From the NCBI GenBank assembly GCA_002335115.1, contig DDCR01000014.1, positions 10,507-29,362 of the forward strand: 18,856 bases of DNA, in the 5' to 3' direction. Shown piece after piece: positions 8,246 through 15,263 of this stretch. A program made the translations under genes and the position numbers. Positions within the stretch are counted from its first letter, which is position 1. Each line of letters starts with the position of its first letter. Source of the DNA: Oceanospirillaceae bacterium UBA2001 (GTDB taxonomy: Bacteria > Pseudomonadota > Gammaproteobacteria > Pseudomonadales > Balneatricaceae). The notes below the pieces were generated by a model, which searched no databases, was not told the DNA's origin, and saw only the letters and a list, made by a program, of their open reading frames with translations.

Positions 8246-8298
8246 AACTAGCCTATTTTGGCTAACCATAACCACACTAAACGAACGATGAGGTTCTT

Positions 8299-9054
8299 AT
8301 GAAAAAACTAGTTGCTGCTGCACTAACTGCGGGCGCGTTAGCGATGTCTTTGGGCGCTGTTGCGTCAGATACTATTTTGATGGGTACTGAAGGTGCTTAC
8401 CCTCCATATAACTACTACGACAGTGACAACAACCTCATTGGTTTTGACATTGAAGTAGGCGATGCACTGTGTTCGGCTATGAAGGCTGATTGTAAGTGGG
8501 TCACGTCTGACTGGGATGGTATCATTCCTGCCCTGTTAGCCAAGAAGTTTGACACGATCCTTGCGTCTATGTCGATCACGGAAGAGCGCAAGCAAAAGAT
8601 TGACTTCACTAATAAGTACTACAATACGCCTAACCGTTTCATTCGGGCGGCGGGTTCTTCAACTAAACCTACTTCTGGCATGATTGTGGGTGTTCAAAGT
8701 TCTACGGTGCAAGAAAACTACCTGCGTGGTGAGTTTGGCGATATCCTTGAAATCCGAACTTATGGTGCTCAAGAAGAAGCGAATCTAGACTTTGCTGCTG
8801 GCCGTGTTGACCTATTATTTGTGGACGTCATCGTGGGTGATGAAATGATGAAGGCTTCAGGCATTAAAGGTGAATTCTTCGGTGCAGACATTGCGGACAC
8901 TAAATACTTCGGTCTCGGCGCTGGCGTGGGCGTGCGTAAAGAAGACACAGAGCTGCGTGACCGCATGAACAAAGCCCTTGCGCAAATCCTAGCCGATGGC
9001 ACTTATGAAAAAATTAGTAATAAGTGGTTTGGTTTTAGTGTTTATGGTGGCTAA
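8299..9054 (+). CDS. Periplasmic amino-acid/opine-binding protein (family 3 solute-binding, HisJ/AotJ-like)
   Basis: Periplasmic receptor that delivers the solute to the permease. It has 251 residues with a Sec signal peptide (MKKLV..., hydrophobic core, likely cleavage after AVA at residue 22). The mature part shows the SBP_bac_3 pattern: [46 protein letters not shown] and a C-terminal [20 protein letters not shown]. The R of ITEER corresponds to the HisJ arginine that clamps the ligand alpha-carboxylate, and D in FVDV to the aspartate that binds its amino group. The start of the mature protein has Glu (TEG) where HisJ has Asp. The start has a GAGG ribosome-binding site five bases upstream. 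A strong hairpin follows the stop, consistent with higher expression of this protein than of the permeases. Confidence 0.93.
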   Translation: MKKLVAAALTAGALAMSLGAVASDTILMGTEGAYPPYNYYDSDNNLIGFDIEVGDALCSAMKADCKWVTSDWDGIIPALLAKKFDTILASMSITEERKQKIDFTNKYYNTPNRFIRAAGSSTKPTSGMIVGVQSSTVQENYLRGEFGDILEIRTYGAQEEANLDFAAGRVDLLFVDVIVGDEMMKASGIKGEFFGADIADTKYFGLGAGVGVRKEDTELRDRMNKALAQILADGTYEKISNKWFGFSVYGG

Positions 9055-9063
9055 TTGAGCCAC

Positions 9064-9093
9064 TAATAAGGGTGGTTTTAGCCACCCTTATTA
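9064..9093 (+). terminator. Hairpin after binding-protein gene (attenuator or mRNA 3'-end stabiliser)
   Basis: A perfect 12-bp stem (9064-9075 with 9082-9093, TAATAAGGGTGG and its complement) encloses a 6-base loop, followed by ATTTCT and not a true T-run. It sits 9 bases after the binding-protein stop and 20 bases before the first permease gene. That is the position where binding-protein transporter operons commonly carry a leaky terminator or stabilising stem that raises binding protein over permease. Confidence 0.65.
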
Positions 9094-9113
9094 ATTTCTA
9101 GGCAGTCATATTT

Positions 9114-9800
9114 ATGTTAGATTTGCACGGCTACGGCTGGCTCTTATTTGACGGGTTACAATTAACCATCGCTGTAGGCCTCTGTGCCATGGTGGTTGCA
9201 GTGTTGCTTGGGTTGTTAGGCAGTTGGGGCAAGCTGAGTCATAATTGGTGGGCCAATTTGGCAGCCAATACTTACACTACCGTCGTGCGTGGTGTGCCTG
9301 AACTTATTTTATTGCTGTTGGTGTACTTTGGTACCCCAACCCTCATTCAATCTATTGCGACTCGCATGGGTTATGACATCCGCGTTGATATTAATCCCTT
9401 TATTGCTGGCACCATTACCATTGGATTTATTTATGGGGCCTTCGCCACTGAGGTTTTGCGGGGTGCTTTTCAATCGATTCCTAAGGGTCAGGCTGAAGCT
9501 GCTCGGGCTATAGGTATGAGCCGTTCTGGGGTATTCAAACGTATTTTGTTGCCGCAAGCTATGCGTTTTGCCTTACCCGGTTTGGGTAACGTGTGGATGG
9601 TGTTAATCAAAGCCACGGCGCTTATTTCAATCATTCAGCTGGATGAATTGATGCGCAAAACTAAAATTGCGTCTAATGCGACCCATGAACCTTTCACCTT
9701 TTACTTGTTGGCATCGTTTATTTATTTAGGCATTACCTTGGTCTCGATGATGGCGCAAAAACGCGCTGAAACATGGGCTAATAAGGGAGTAATGCGTTAA
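9114..9800 (+). CDS. Amino-acid ABC transporter permease 1 (HisQ/ArtQ/OccQ-like)
   Basis: Inner-membrane permease of 228 residues with about five hydrophobic helices. The cytoplasmic EAA loop, which docks on the ATPase, is at about 128-148 (EAARAIGMSRSGVFKRILLPQ). RGVPELILLLLVYFG in the first half is typical of the HisQ branch of the HisMQ family. Its stop TAA shares one base with the ATG of the next permease (TAATG), so the two are translationally coupled. It follows the binding-protein gene after the hairpin at 9064-9093. Confidence 0.93.
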   Translation: MLDLHGYGWLLFDGLQLTIAVGLCAMVVAVLLGLLGSWGKLSHNWWANLAANTYTTVVRGVPELILLLLVYFGTPTLIQSIATRMGYDIRVDINPFIAGTITIGFIYGAFATEVLRGAFQSIPKGQAEAARAIGMSRSGVFKRILLPQAMRFALPGLGNVWMVLIKATALISIIQLDELMRKTKIASNATHEPFTFYLLASFIYLGITLVSMMAQKRAETWANKGVMR

Positions 9801-10507
9801 TGGACTTTTCTATTGTCTGGCAGTATTTACCGATCATGTTGGAAGGTGCATGGGTCACCTTATGGATTACATCAGTCAGCCTGGTGATTGGCTTAGTTGC
9901 GGCTATTCCCCTTGCTCTGGCTCGGCTAGCTAAAAACCCTTTCATTGCTTCACCCGCCTATGTCTTTGTATTGTACTTTCGAGGCACCCCCTTGTTGGTG
10001 CAAATATTTTTGATTTATTATGGCAGTGGCCAGTTCCGACTCGAACTCACTGACTTGGGCCTGTGGGGCTTCTTTCGGGATCCATGGTTCTGTGGCATTT
10101 TAGCATTAGTGTTAAATACCGCCGCTTATTCAGCAGAAATTTTTCGCGGTGCCATTACAGCTGTGCCACGTAATGACATTGAAGCGGGTCGTGCGTGTGG
10201 CATGTCAGGCTTGCTATTATTTCGCCGTATTACCTTACCCAAGGCTTTTCGCATTGGCCTGCCTGCCTATGGCAATGAAGTGATCTTTTTATTACAAGCG
10301 ACGTCTTTGGTGTCCACCATTACTATTTTGGACCTAACTGGAATTTCTCGCCAATTGATTTCCAAGACCTTTGCTGTGTATGAGTTTTATCTCACAGCTG
10401 CGGCTATGTACCTGATCATGACTTATGCACTGGTGTATCTGTTTCGAGTGTGGGAAAAACGCATGAGCGGGCACTTACAAGAAAGAGTGGTCGTTGAAGC
10501 CCGTTAA
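9800..10507 (+). CDS. Amino-acid ABC transporter permease 2 (HisM/ArtM/OccM-like)
   Basis: Second inner-membrane permease, 235 residues, with hydrophobic helices at about 15-42, 52-75, 98-122, 155-175 and 198-218. The EAA loop reads EAGRACGMSGLLLFRRITLP (128-147). YFRGTPLLVQIFLIYYG is the HisM-branch signature. It pairs with the preceding permease to form the heterodimeric channel. Its start overlaps the previous stop by one base. Its 3' end overlaps the dehydrogenase beta-subunit gene by 14 bases, which ties the transporter and the enzyme into one transcript. Confidence 0.93.
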   Translation: MDFSIVWQYLPIMLEGAWVTLWITSVSLVIGLVAAIPLALARLAKNPFIASPAYVFVLYFRGTPLLVQIFLIYYGSGQFRLELTDLGLWGFFRDPWFCGILALVLNTAAYSAEIFRGAITAVPRNDIEAGRACGMSGLLLFRRITLPKAFRIGLPAYGNEVIFLLQATSLVSTITILDLTGISRQLISKTFAVYEFYLTAAAMYLIMTYALVYLFRVWEKRMSGHLQERVVVEAR

Positions 10508-11621
10508 GCCTTTGTCACCTGCTTACGACTGGATCATCGTTGGTGGCGGTTTAGTTGGGGCATCGATTGCCTATGGTTTAATTCAAAAACAACCACAATT
10601 ACGTATTTTAGTGCTCGATGGATCTGACACAGACTATCGTGCATCTGTGGGTAATTTTGGGCTCATTTGGGTACAAGGAAAAGGCCACAATTTTCCTGCC
10701 TATGCTAACTGGAGTCTTCAAGGAGCCGACCTATGGCCTCAGTTTGCCCAGCAGTTGAGCTTCCAAAGTCAAATTGACTTAGGTTATCAAAGGCAGGGAG
10801 GGTTGGAGTTTGCCCTAAGCCAAAGTCACCTTGATACCTTGAGTGAAGAGATGGCTGCTATAGCAGATCACACTCAGGGTGCTTTTCATTATAATGTTCT
10901 TAATCGAGAGGCTACATTGGCGTTGCAACCGGGTCTCGGTGAAGCCGTAGTAGGAGCAATATATAGTCCACAAGATGGTCAAGTTAATCCTTTATATTTG
11001 CTCTTGGCACTACAAAAAGCCAGCCAATTATGTGGCGTAGATTATCAGTCTTCGTGCAGAGTTGACACCATCGAAGCGCTTGGGCATGGCTTCAAAGCGG
11101 CGGGTTTTGTGGGTAAAAAAATCCTACTTTGTGCGGGTTTAGATAACCAGCGTTTGGGTAAGCAGCTCGCAATGCACCTTCCTGTGAGGCCTGTTAAAGG
11201 CCAAATATTAATTACTGAGCGCACAGATTTGGGCATGCTCAATTACGCTTCTCCCCAACTACTTCAAACTGCCGAAGGCACAATTCAGGTCGGTGGCTCA
11301 TCCGAACATCTGGGTTTAGATGACCGCTCCAGCCTTGACATAATGAGCTCAATTGCTGAAGAGGCGGTGGCTGTTCTACCTAACTTATCCAATTTGAAAT
11401 TGGTTCGAAGTTGGGGAGCTTTGCGGGTGATGTCGCCTGATGGGGCTCCCATTTATCAACAATCCAAACAATATAAAGGGGCTTTTGGCGTATGTTGTCA
11501 TAGTGGCGTTACGCTTGCGGCAGCTCATGCAGGGCCCCTATCTAATTGGTTATTAAATTCTCTTAATGAAGACCCCCTAAATCTTATAGAGGCCATGAGT
11601 AATGAGCGATTTTCTATTTAA
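10494..11621 (+). CDS. Flavin-dependent opine/D-hydroxyproline-type dehydrogenase, beta subunit (OdhB-like, DAO family)
   Basis: FAD-dependent D-amino-acid-oxidase-fold subunit, 375 residues, expected to hold the substrate-oxidising active site. The FAD Rossmann motif is IIVGGGLVGASIA (14-26). The C-terminal half shows RPVKGQ and SWGALRVMSPDGAPIYQ, then HSGVTLAAAHAGPLSNWL, the usual FAD-capping end of the family. It is the first gene of a beta-gamma-alpha set like OdhB-C-A (nopaline/octopine dehydrogenase) or the LhpBEF-type D-hydroxyproline dehydrogenase. The start is taken as TTG at 10494, inside the end of the permease gene, with a purine-rich AAAGAGTGG just upstream; an in-frame stop (10464-10466) excludes longer forms and no ATG lies near. 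Substrate is not decided by sequence: opine, hydroxyproline or another secondary amine are all possible. Confidence 0.82.
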   Translation: MKPVKPLSPAYDWIIVGGGLVGASIAYGLIQKQPQLRILVLDGSDTDYRASVGNFGLIWVQGKGHNFPAYANWSLQGADLWPQFAQQLSFQSQIDLGYQRQGGLEFALSQSHLDTLSEEMAAIADHTQGAFHYNVLNREATLALQPGLGEAVVGAIYSPQDGQVNPLYLLLALQKASQLCGVDYQSSCRVDTIEALGHGFKAAGFVGKKILLCAGLDNQRLGKQLAMHLPVRPVKGQILITERTDLGMLNYASPQLLQTAEGTIQVGGSSEHLGLDDRSSLDIMSSIAEEAVAVLPNLSNLKLVRSWGALRVMSPDGAPIYQQSKQYKGAFGVCCHSGVTLAAAHAGPLSNWLLNSLNEDPLNLIEAMSNERFSI

Positions 11622-11898
11622 TCATTTACTTGATGATGCGCACCAATGCCCCATCATTGTGAATGGGGTTGCATGCCAAGTGCCTGAACAGCTCAGTGTT
11701 GCTGCTGCCTTGCTCTATTTAGGGCATCTTGCTAACCGTCAACACCCTGTGAGTGGTGAGCTTAGAGGGTCATATTGTCATGCAGGGTTCTGTTTTGAAT
11801 GCCTTGTAGCCATTGATGGACAGGCTAATAAAAGGGCCTGTCTAACACAAATCACACCCAATATGAGCATTAATACTGCGCTGGCAGGGGTAAACTAA
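11602..11898 (+). CDS. Dehydrogenase gamma subunit, small [2Fe-2S] ferredoxin-like protein (OdhC-like)
   Basis: Small 98-residue iron-sulfur subunit. The ligands C59, C64, C67 and C80 sit in SYCHAGFCFECLVAIDGQANKRAC, the C-x4-C-x2-C...C plant-type [2Fe-2S] pattern also seen in HcnA and in the N-terminal region of sarcosine oxidase alpha. Before it, RxxCPI-like residues QCPIIVNG followed by VPEQLSVAAALL form the beta-grasp start. Its presumed role is electron transfer from the beta-subunit flavin to the alpha subunit. It overlaps the 3' end of the beta gene by 20 bases and the alpha gene by one base (TAATG), so expression should be stoichiometric. Confidence 0.85.
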   Translation: MSDFLFNHLLDDAHQCPIIVNGVACQVPEQLSVAAALLYLGHLANRQHPVSGELRGSYCHAGFCFECLVAIDGQANKRACLTQITPNMSINTALAGVN

Positions 11899-13283
11899 TG
11901 GCCCAAATTTATGATTATTTAGTGATCGGTGCTGGGCCTGCGGGTATGGCTGCTGCAATAGAAACGAGTAATGCTGGCTTATCAGTGCTCGTATTAGACC
12001 AAGCTAGCAGTGCTGGTGGTCAGATTTATAGAAATTTAGGCCATGCAGATAAGCAGCAAACTAGCGTATTGGGTTCAAATTATGGGGCAGGTAAACCACT
12101 TTTAGAGTGCTTTATGGCGGCTAACTGCGACTACCAAAGTTCAGTTCAAGTCTGGCATATAGAGACTCATACAAAGGGATTTTTGGTGGCAGCCATCGTC
12201 GCAGGAGAAACAAAAAGCTTTCTTACAAGTCATTTGTTATTAGCTCATGGGGCCATGGAAAGGCCCATGGCCATAACAGGTTGGCACAAGCCTGGGGTCC
12301 TGACTGCTGGGGCAGGACAGATTCTCCTAAAGTCTTCAGCCTTAATGCCTAAAGAAGTTGTTTTAGTTGGCTCTGGACCCTTATTACTCCTGCTGGCACA
12401 GCAGTATCGAGTCGCAGGCGTAGCTATTAAGGCCATTCTTGACACCACACCAAAATCTAACTATTGGTATGCCATACCTTGGTTAGTGGCAGGTTTAACC
12501 AATCCAATGGAATTATTTAAAGGCCTTTGGTTAACCTTAGTGCAGCGTATCAAAATACCTTACATTAGCGGCGTGTCGCACCTAGAGGTTATGGGTGATG
12601 AGCAGGTATCAGGAGTAAAGTATACAGTGTCTGACAGAGTTTATAACATTGATTGTAAATTGGTGATGTTGCATCAAGGAATTATTGCTCAAACCCAAAT
12701 GGCACAAATGTTAAGGTGCGCAATGGTGTGGAATGAGCGGCAGCAATGCTGGCAGATAAAAGCTGATGTCATGGGTTATACGTCCATCCCTGGCGTACAG
12801 GTTGCTGGAGATGGAGGTAGCATTGGCGGAGCCCTCTTGGCTCAAATAGAAGGCCGAGTAGCTGGTATGGGCAGAGTCTTCAATACTCCAGTAGTCAGTC
12901 CGTGGCATAAAAAATGGGTTTACTCATGGCTGCGTTTTAGAGTTAAACAATTACGTTGGGCGAGGGGGTTAGTAGATCGCCTATACCGGCCTGCCGAATG
13001 GCTTTCTAAACCTGCAGATCAGACCATTGTATGTCGGTGTGAACAGGTGAATGCAAAAACGATTAGGAGCATCGTGAATAGTGGCTGTGCTGGAGTAAAT
13101 CAACTGAAACGATTCACCCGGGCAGGCATGGGGGCTTGCCAAGGACGTCAGTGCGGACTTAATTTAAGTCATTTAGTGGCCCAAACCCAGCAACGACCCA
13201 TGGCAGAGGTAGAGCCTTTATCTGTGCGCCCACCCTTGAGTCCTATCAACTTAGGTCAGTTGGCTAAGTCGCTGAGACTGTAG
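11898..13283 (+). CDS. Dehydrogenase alpha subunit, FAD/NAD(P)-fold with BFD-like [2Fe-2S] domain (OdhA/HcnB/OoxA-like)
   Basis: 461-residue flavoprotein of the pyridine-nucleotide-disulfide-oxidoreductase fold. The FAD motif is VIGAGPAGMAAA (9-20), GGQIYR follows at 41-45, HGAMERP is at 117-123, and a second, degenerate dinucleotide motif is VGSGPLLLLLA (157-167). VAGDGGSIGG (302-311) is the FAD-closing segment. The C-terminal domain carries C379, C381, C414 and C419 in CRCE...GACQGRQC, a BFD-type [2Fe-2S] centre. This combination characterises the alpha subunits of opine, D-hydroxyproline and hydrogen-cyanide-synthase enzymes. The beta-gamma-alpha order and the neighbouring amino-acid importer favour opine or hydroxyproline catabolism over cyanide synthesis. 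The 3' end overlaps the convergent signalling gene by 28 bases. Confidence 0.85.
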   Translation: MAQIYDYLVIGAGPAGMAAAIETSNAGLSVLVLDQASSAGGQIYRNLGHADKQQTSVLGSNYGAGKPLLECFMAANCDYQSSVQVWHIETHTKGFLVAAIVAGETKSFLTSHLLLAHGAMERPMAITGWHKPGVLTAGAGQILLKSSALMPKEVVLVGSGPLLLLLAQQYRVAGVAIKAILDTTPKSNYWYAIPWLVAGLTNPMELFKGLWLTLVQRIKIPYISGVSHLEVMGDEQVSGVKYTVSDRVYNIDCKLVMLHQGIIAQTQMAQMLRCAMVWNERQQCWQIKADVMGYTSIPGVQVAGDGGSIGGALLAQIEGRVAGMGRVFNTPVVSPWHKKWVYSWLRFRVKQLRWARGLVDRLYRPAEWLSKPADQTIVCRCEQVNAKTIRSIVNSGCAGVNQLKRFTRAGMGACQGRQCGLNLSHLVAQTQQRPMAEVEPLSVRPPLSPINLGQLAKSLRL

Positions 13284-14152
13284 AGGGTGGCAATGGCTTG
13301 TTGGGCATTTAAAAAGCGTTCTAATAATTGTGGGTCGAATTGACTAGGCTGCAAATAACCATCGCCATAGGTGAGCTTATTGACACTGGTAGCATGGTCA
13401 TTGGCTTGGGCATAAGTCTTGGCTTTTCTGAGTCCTAAGTAGCTGTCATAAAGTTTGGCCAAGCGTGCCTCTAAACATATATCGGGTCCAGCAATAGACA
13501 TGGGGTAACCGCTACCGTCCCAATGTTCATGATGCTGGCGGGCTATTAAAGCAGCTTTTGGACGCGCATGTTGTTGCAGCCAACGTTCACCCGCTAACGT
13601 GTGGTAAGCCAACTGTGCAAATCCGATGGTGTCTAATTTGTGAGTTTTATTGAGCCTTTGATATTGGCTAGACTGTAAGGCAAGGTTGCGCCATGACATC
13701 GCCTCAGTGGCCGCCAGTTGCTGTGCTTCAGACCATAGTCCTTGCATAATCAATTGAATAAAAGGCAACAGCATGGTGTCTATATCGCTCTGGGGCCCAT
13801 GAGCATCGGGCCACGTGCAGGCTAAGTCTTCAATCTGCGGTTGTGTGTTTAGCCATTGGCCTAAGTGCACTGCCTGTATGGGAGCTAGGCTAATATGTCT
13901 GCAGCCCAAGTGCATCGCAGCGATCAGTTGCGTGTGTTGGAGGTAGGCATCTAATAATAACCAGTGTTCAGGTGAGGGCCAGTGGCTTGGGAGAGGTTGT
14001 CGAGACCACAGGTAGGGTTGCAAGTTGGCATAATCCAGTACTAGTTTTTGGCACGTTATGGTTGCACCTGAATGGGTCGTATGGCCTTGGCTTTGAAGCC
14101 AATAGACCAAGGCAGAGTCTACCACTTTATTGACCATTATTAGAATGTTCAT
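13256..14152 (-). CDS. Protein with degenerate HD-GYP domain
   Basis: 298-residue soluble protein. The C-terminal half (about 145-290) follows the HD-GYP pattern: YHTLAGERWL (183-192), RQHHEHWDGSGYP (205-217), then EARLAKLYDSYLGLRKAKTYA (228-248), equivalent to the usual ARIxxxxDxYDAL...RPY. The first metal-binding dyad, HDxGK, is missing: the corresponding stretch reads LALQSSQYQRL (157-167). The N-terminal 110 residues start like a receiver (MNILIMVNK) but lack the acidic pair and phospho-aspartate context, so a decayed receiver is only a guess. It is unlikely to be an active cyclic-di-GMP phosphodiesterase. The start is ATG at 14152, overlapping the kinase stop by one base (TAATG) with AAGG upstream; the longer frame to 14194 would lie within the kinase gene. 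It is the last gene of a three-gene signalling operon. Confidence 0.8.
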   Translation of the reverse strand: MNILIMVNKVVDSALVYWLQSQGHTTHSGATITCQKLVLDYANLQPYLWSRQPLPSHWPSPEHWLLLDAYLQHTQLIAAMHLGCRHISLAPIQAVHLGQWLNTQPQIEDLACTWPDAHGPQSDIDTMLLPFIQLIMQGLWSEAQQLAATEAMSWRNLALQSSQYQRLNKTHKLDTIGFAQLAYHTLAGERWLQQHARPKAALIARQHHEHWDGSGYPMSIAGPDICLEARLAKLYDSYLGLRKAKTYAQANDHATSVNKLTYGDGYLQPSQFDPQLLERFLNAQQAIATLYSLSDLAN

Positions 14153-15240
14153 TACTGCCTTAAGGGCTCTTGGCTCCCTATTGCAGGCAGCCACAAGCTA
14201 AAGACAGTTGAGCCAGGGCTTGACCCTAAACTCAAGTGGCCACCTAAGTCACACATCAAATCTTTGCATATGGCTAAACCTAATCCTGTGCCTTGATGCT
14301 CACCCTTGCTGGTGTAATAGGCTTCAAATACTTTTTCTTGCAGTTCTAAAGGGATGCCCGGACCATTATCTGTGACCTTAATTTTAACGCCATCAATACC
14401 TTGATTATCTTCTAATGCAAGGCTCAAGCTGATGAGCGCAGTTTCATCTTTAGGTGGTTGCTCCAGCAGGGCATCGCGGGCATTATTAATTAGATTAATA
14501 AGCACTTGTTCTAGGCGTTGGGCTTGGCCAAATACTAAAAACTTAGAGTGGGCGTGAGAGTGATTATGGTTGCTAATGAGGTTAACTTGCTGCAGGTCAA
14601 GCTGATGTTTGAGCAATTGTATGATGCGGTCAATACTGGTTGCAGCATCAAAAGTTGTCAGGTTTAAAGACTGGTGACCCAGCATCTCCCGCATGTTGCT
14701 AAGGGTTTTTGCACAGCGGCCAACTTGGTTATCAAGCTCTGTTAGGTGGGTATCAATACCATCTATACCACCGCTTTGGAGCATTGCTTGCAAGCCATAT
14801 ATACGTAGTCGCATAGCATTGAGTGGTTGGTTGACCTCATGGCAAATACCGTTGGTGGCTTGACCAATGATGGCTAATTGTGACTGCTGCTGCCAATGAC
14901 TCATTGTGCGTCCAAGAGCCGTTTGATCAGTAATTTGGAAGAACAGACTAGCACTTACTTTGGGGTTGTGTATTGCCGTCCAAAGCAGCCAACGGCTGGG
15001 CTTGAGAGCCTCGATAGGCCAGGCAATGAGTTTGCTTTGGCCATGTTTTAATTGACAAACTTGCTGCCAGAGCAAGGGCGTAATCACTTCTAAAAACTGA
15101 GGCAGGTGGGTATGAGATGGCAGGTTAAACAACTGTAACAAAGCAGCATTAAAAACAATGTGCTGTGTTACAGGGTCGTATTCAATAGCAGGTATAAGGC
15201 CATTATAAATAGTCCAATCGTTACTATCCATAAACACCAT
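14152..15240 (-). CDS. Soluble PAS-domain sensor histidine kinase
   Basis: 362-residue two-component sensor with no membrane segment, so it senses something inside the cell or is driven by a partner. Residues about 10-108 look like a PAS domain (PAIEYDPVTQHIVFNAALLQLF...FFQITDQT). The phospho-acceptor helix has H134 in GICHEVNQPLNAMR, of the NtrB/DctB-like class. The ATPase domain has the N-box EQVLINLINNARDAL (244-258), G1 DNGPGIP (291-297), F-box VFEAYYTSK (304-312) and G2 GTGLGLAICKDLM (317-329), all intact. The start is uncertain among ATG 15240, GTG 15237 and ATG 15231: an AAAAGGAT lies directly before 15240, too close for that codon, and suits the two downstream candidates better. It lies 23 bases after the HTH-receiver gene, its likely phosphorylation partner. 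Confidence 0.93.
   Translation of the reverse strand: MVFMDSNDWTIYNGLIPAIEYDPVTQHIVFNAALLQLFNLPSHTHLPQFLEVITPLLWQQVCQLKHGQSKLIAWPIEALKPSRWLLWTAIHNPKVSASLFFQITDQTALGRTMSHWQQQSQLAIIGQATNGICHEVNQPLNAMRLRIYGLQAMLQSGGIDGIDTHLTELDNQVGRCAKTLSNMREMLGHQSLNLTTFDAATSIDRIIQLLKHQLDLQQVNLISNHNHSHAHSKFLVFGQAQRLEQVLINLINNARDALLEQPPKDETALISLSLALEDNQGIDGVKIKVTDNGPGIPLELQEKVFEAYYTSKGEHQGTGLGLAICKDLMCDLGGHLSLGSSPGSTVFSLWLPAIGSQEPLRQ
14158..14161 (-). promoter_or_regulatory. Shine-Dalgarno of the HD-GYP-like gene (decides start)
   Basis: AAGG on the minus strand, inside the last codons of the kinase gene and five bases before the overlapping TAATG. It supports the start at 14152 and translational coupling. Confidence 0.5.
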
Positions 15241-15263
15241 ATCCTTTTATGTTGGCACTAAGG

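Noticed and set aside
11898-13283. Hydrogen cyanide synthase (hcnABC)
   Set aside because: The subunit folds are shared, but hcn genes run A (ferredoxin)-B-C, whereas here the order is beta, ferredoxin-like, alpha, downstream of an amino-acid importer, as in odhBCA-type clusters.
13256-14152. HDOD-domain protein or active HD-GYP phosphodiesterase
   Set aside because: HHExWDGSGYP identifies the HD-GYP branch over HDOD, and loss of the HDxGK dyad argues against activity.
14153-14194. Upstream start for the HD-GYP-like gene at 14194
   Set aside because: Would overlap the kinase by 43 bases; the TAATG junction at 14152 with AAGG upstream is a better start.
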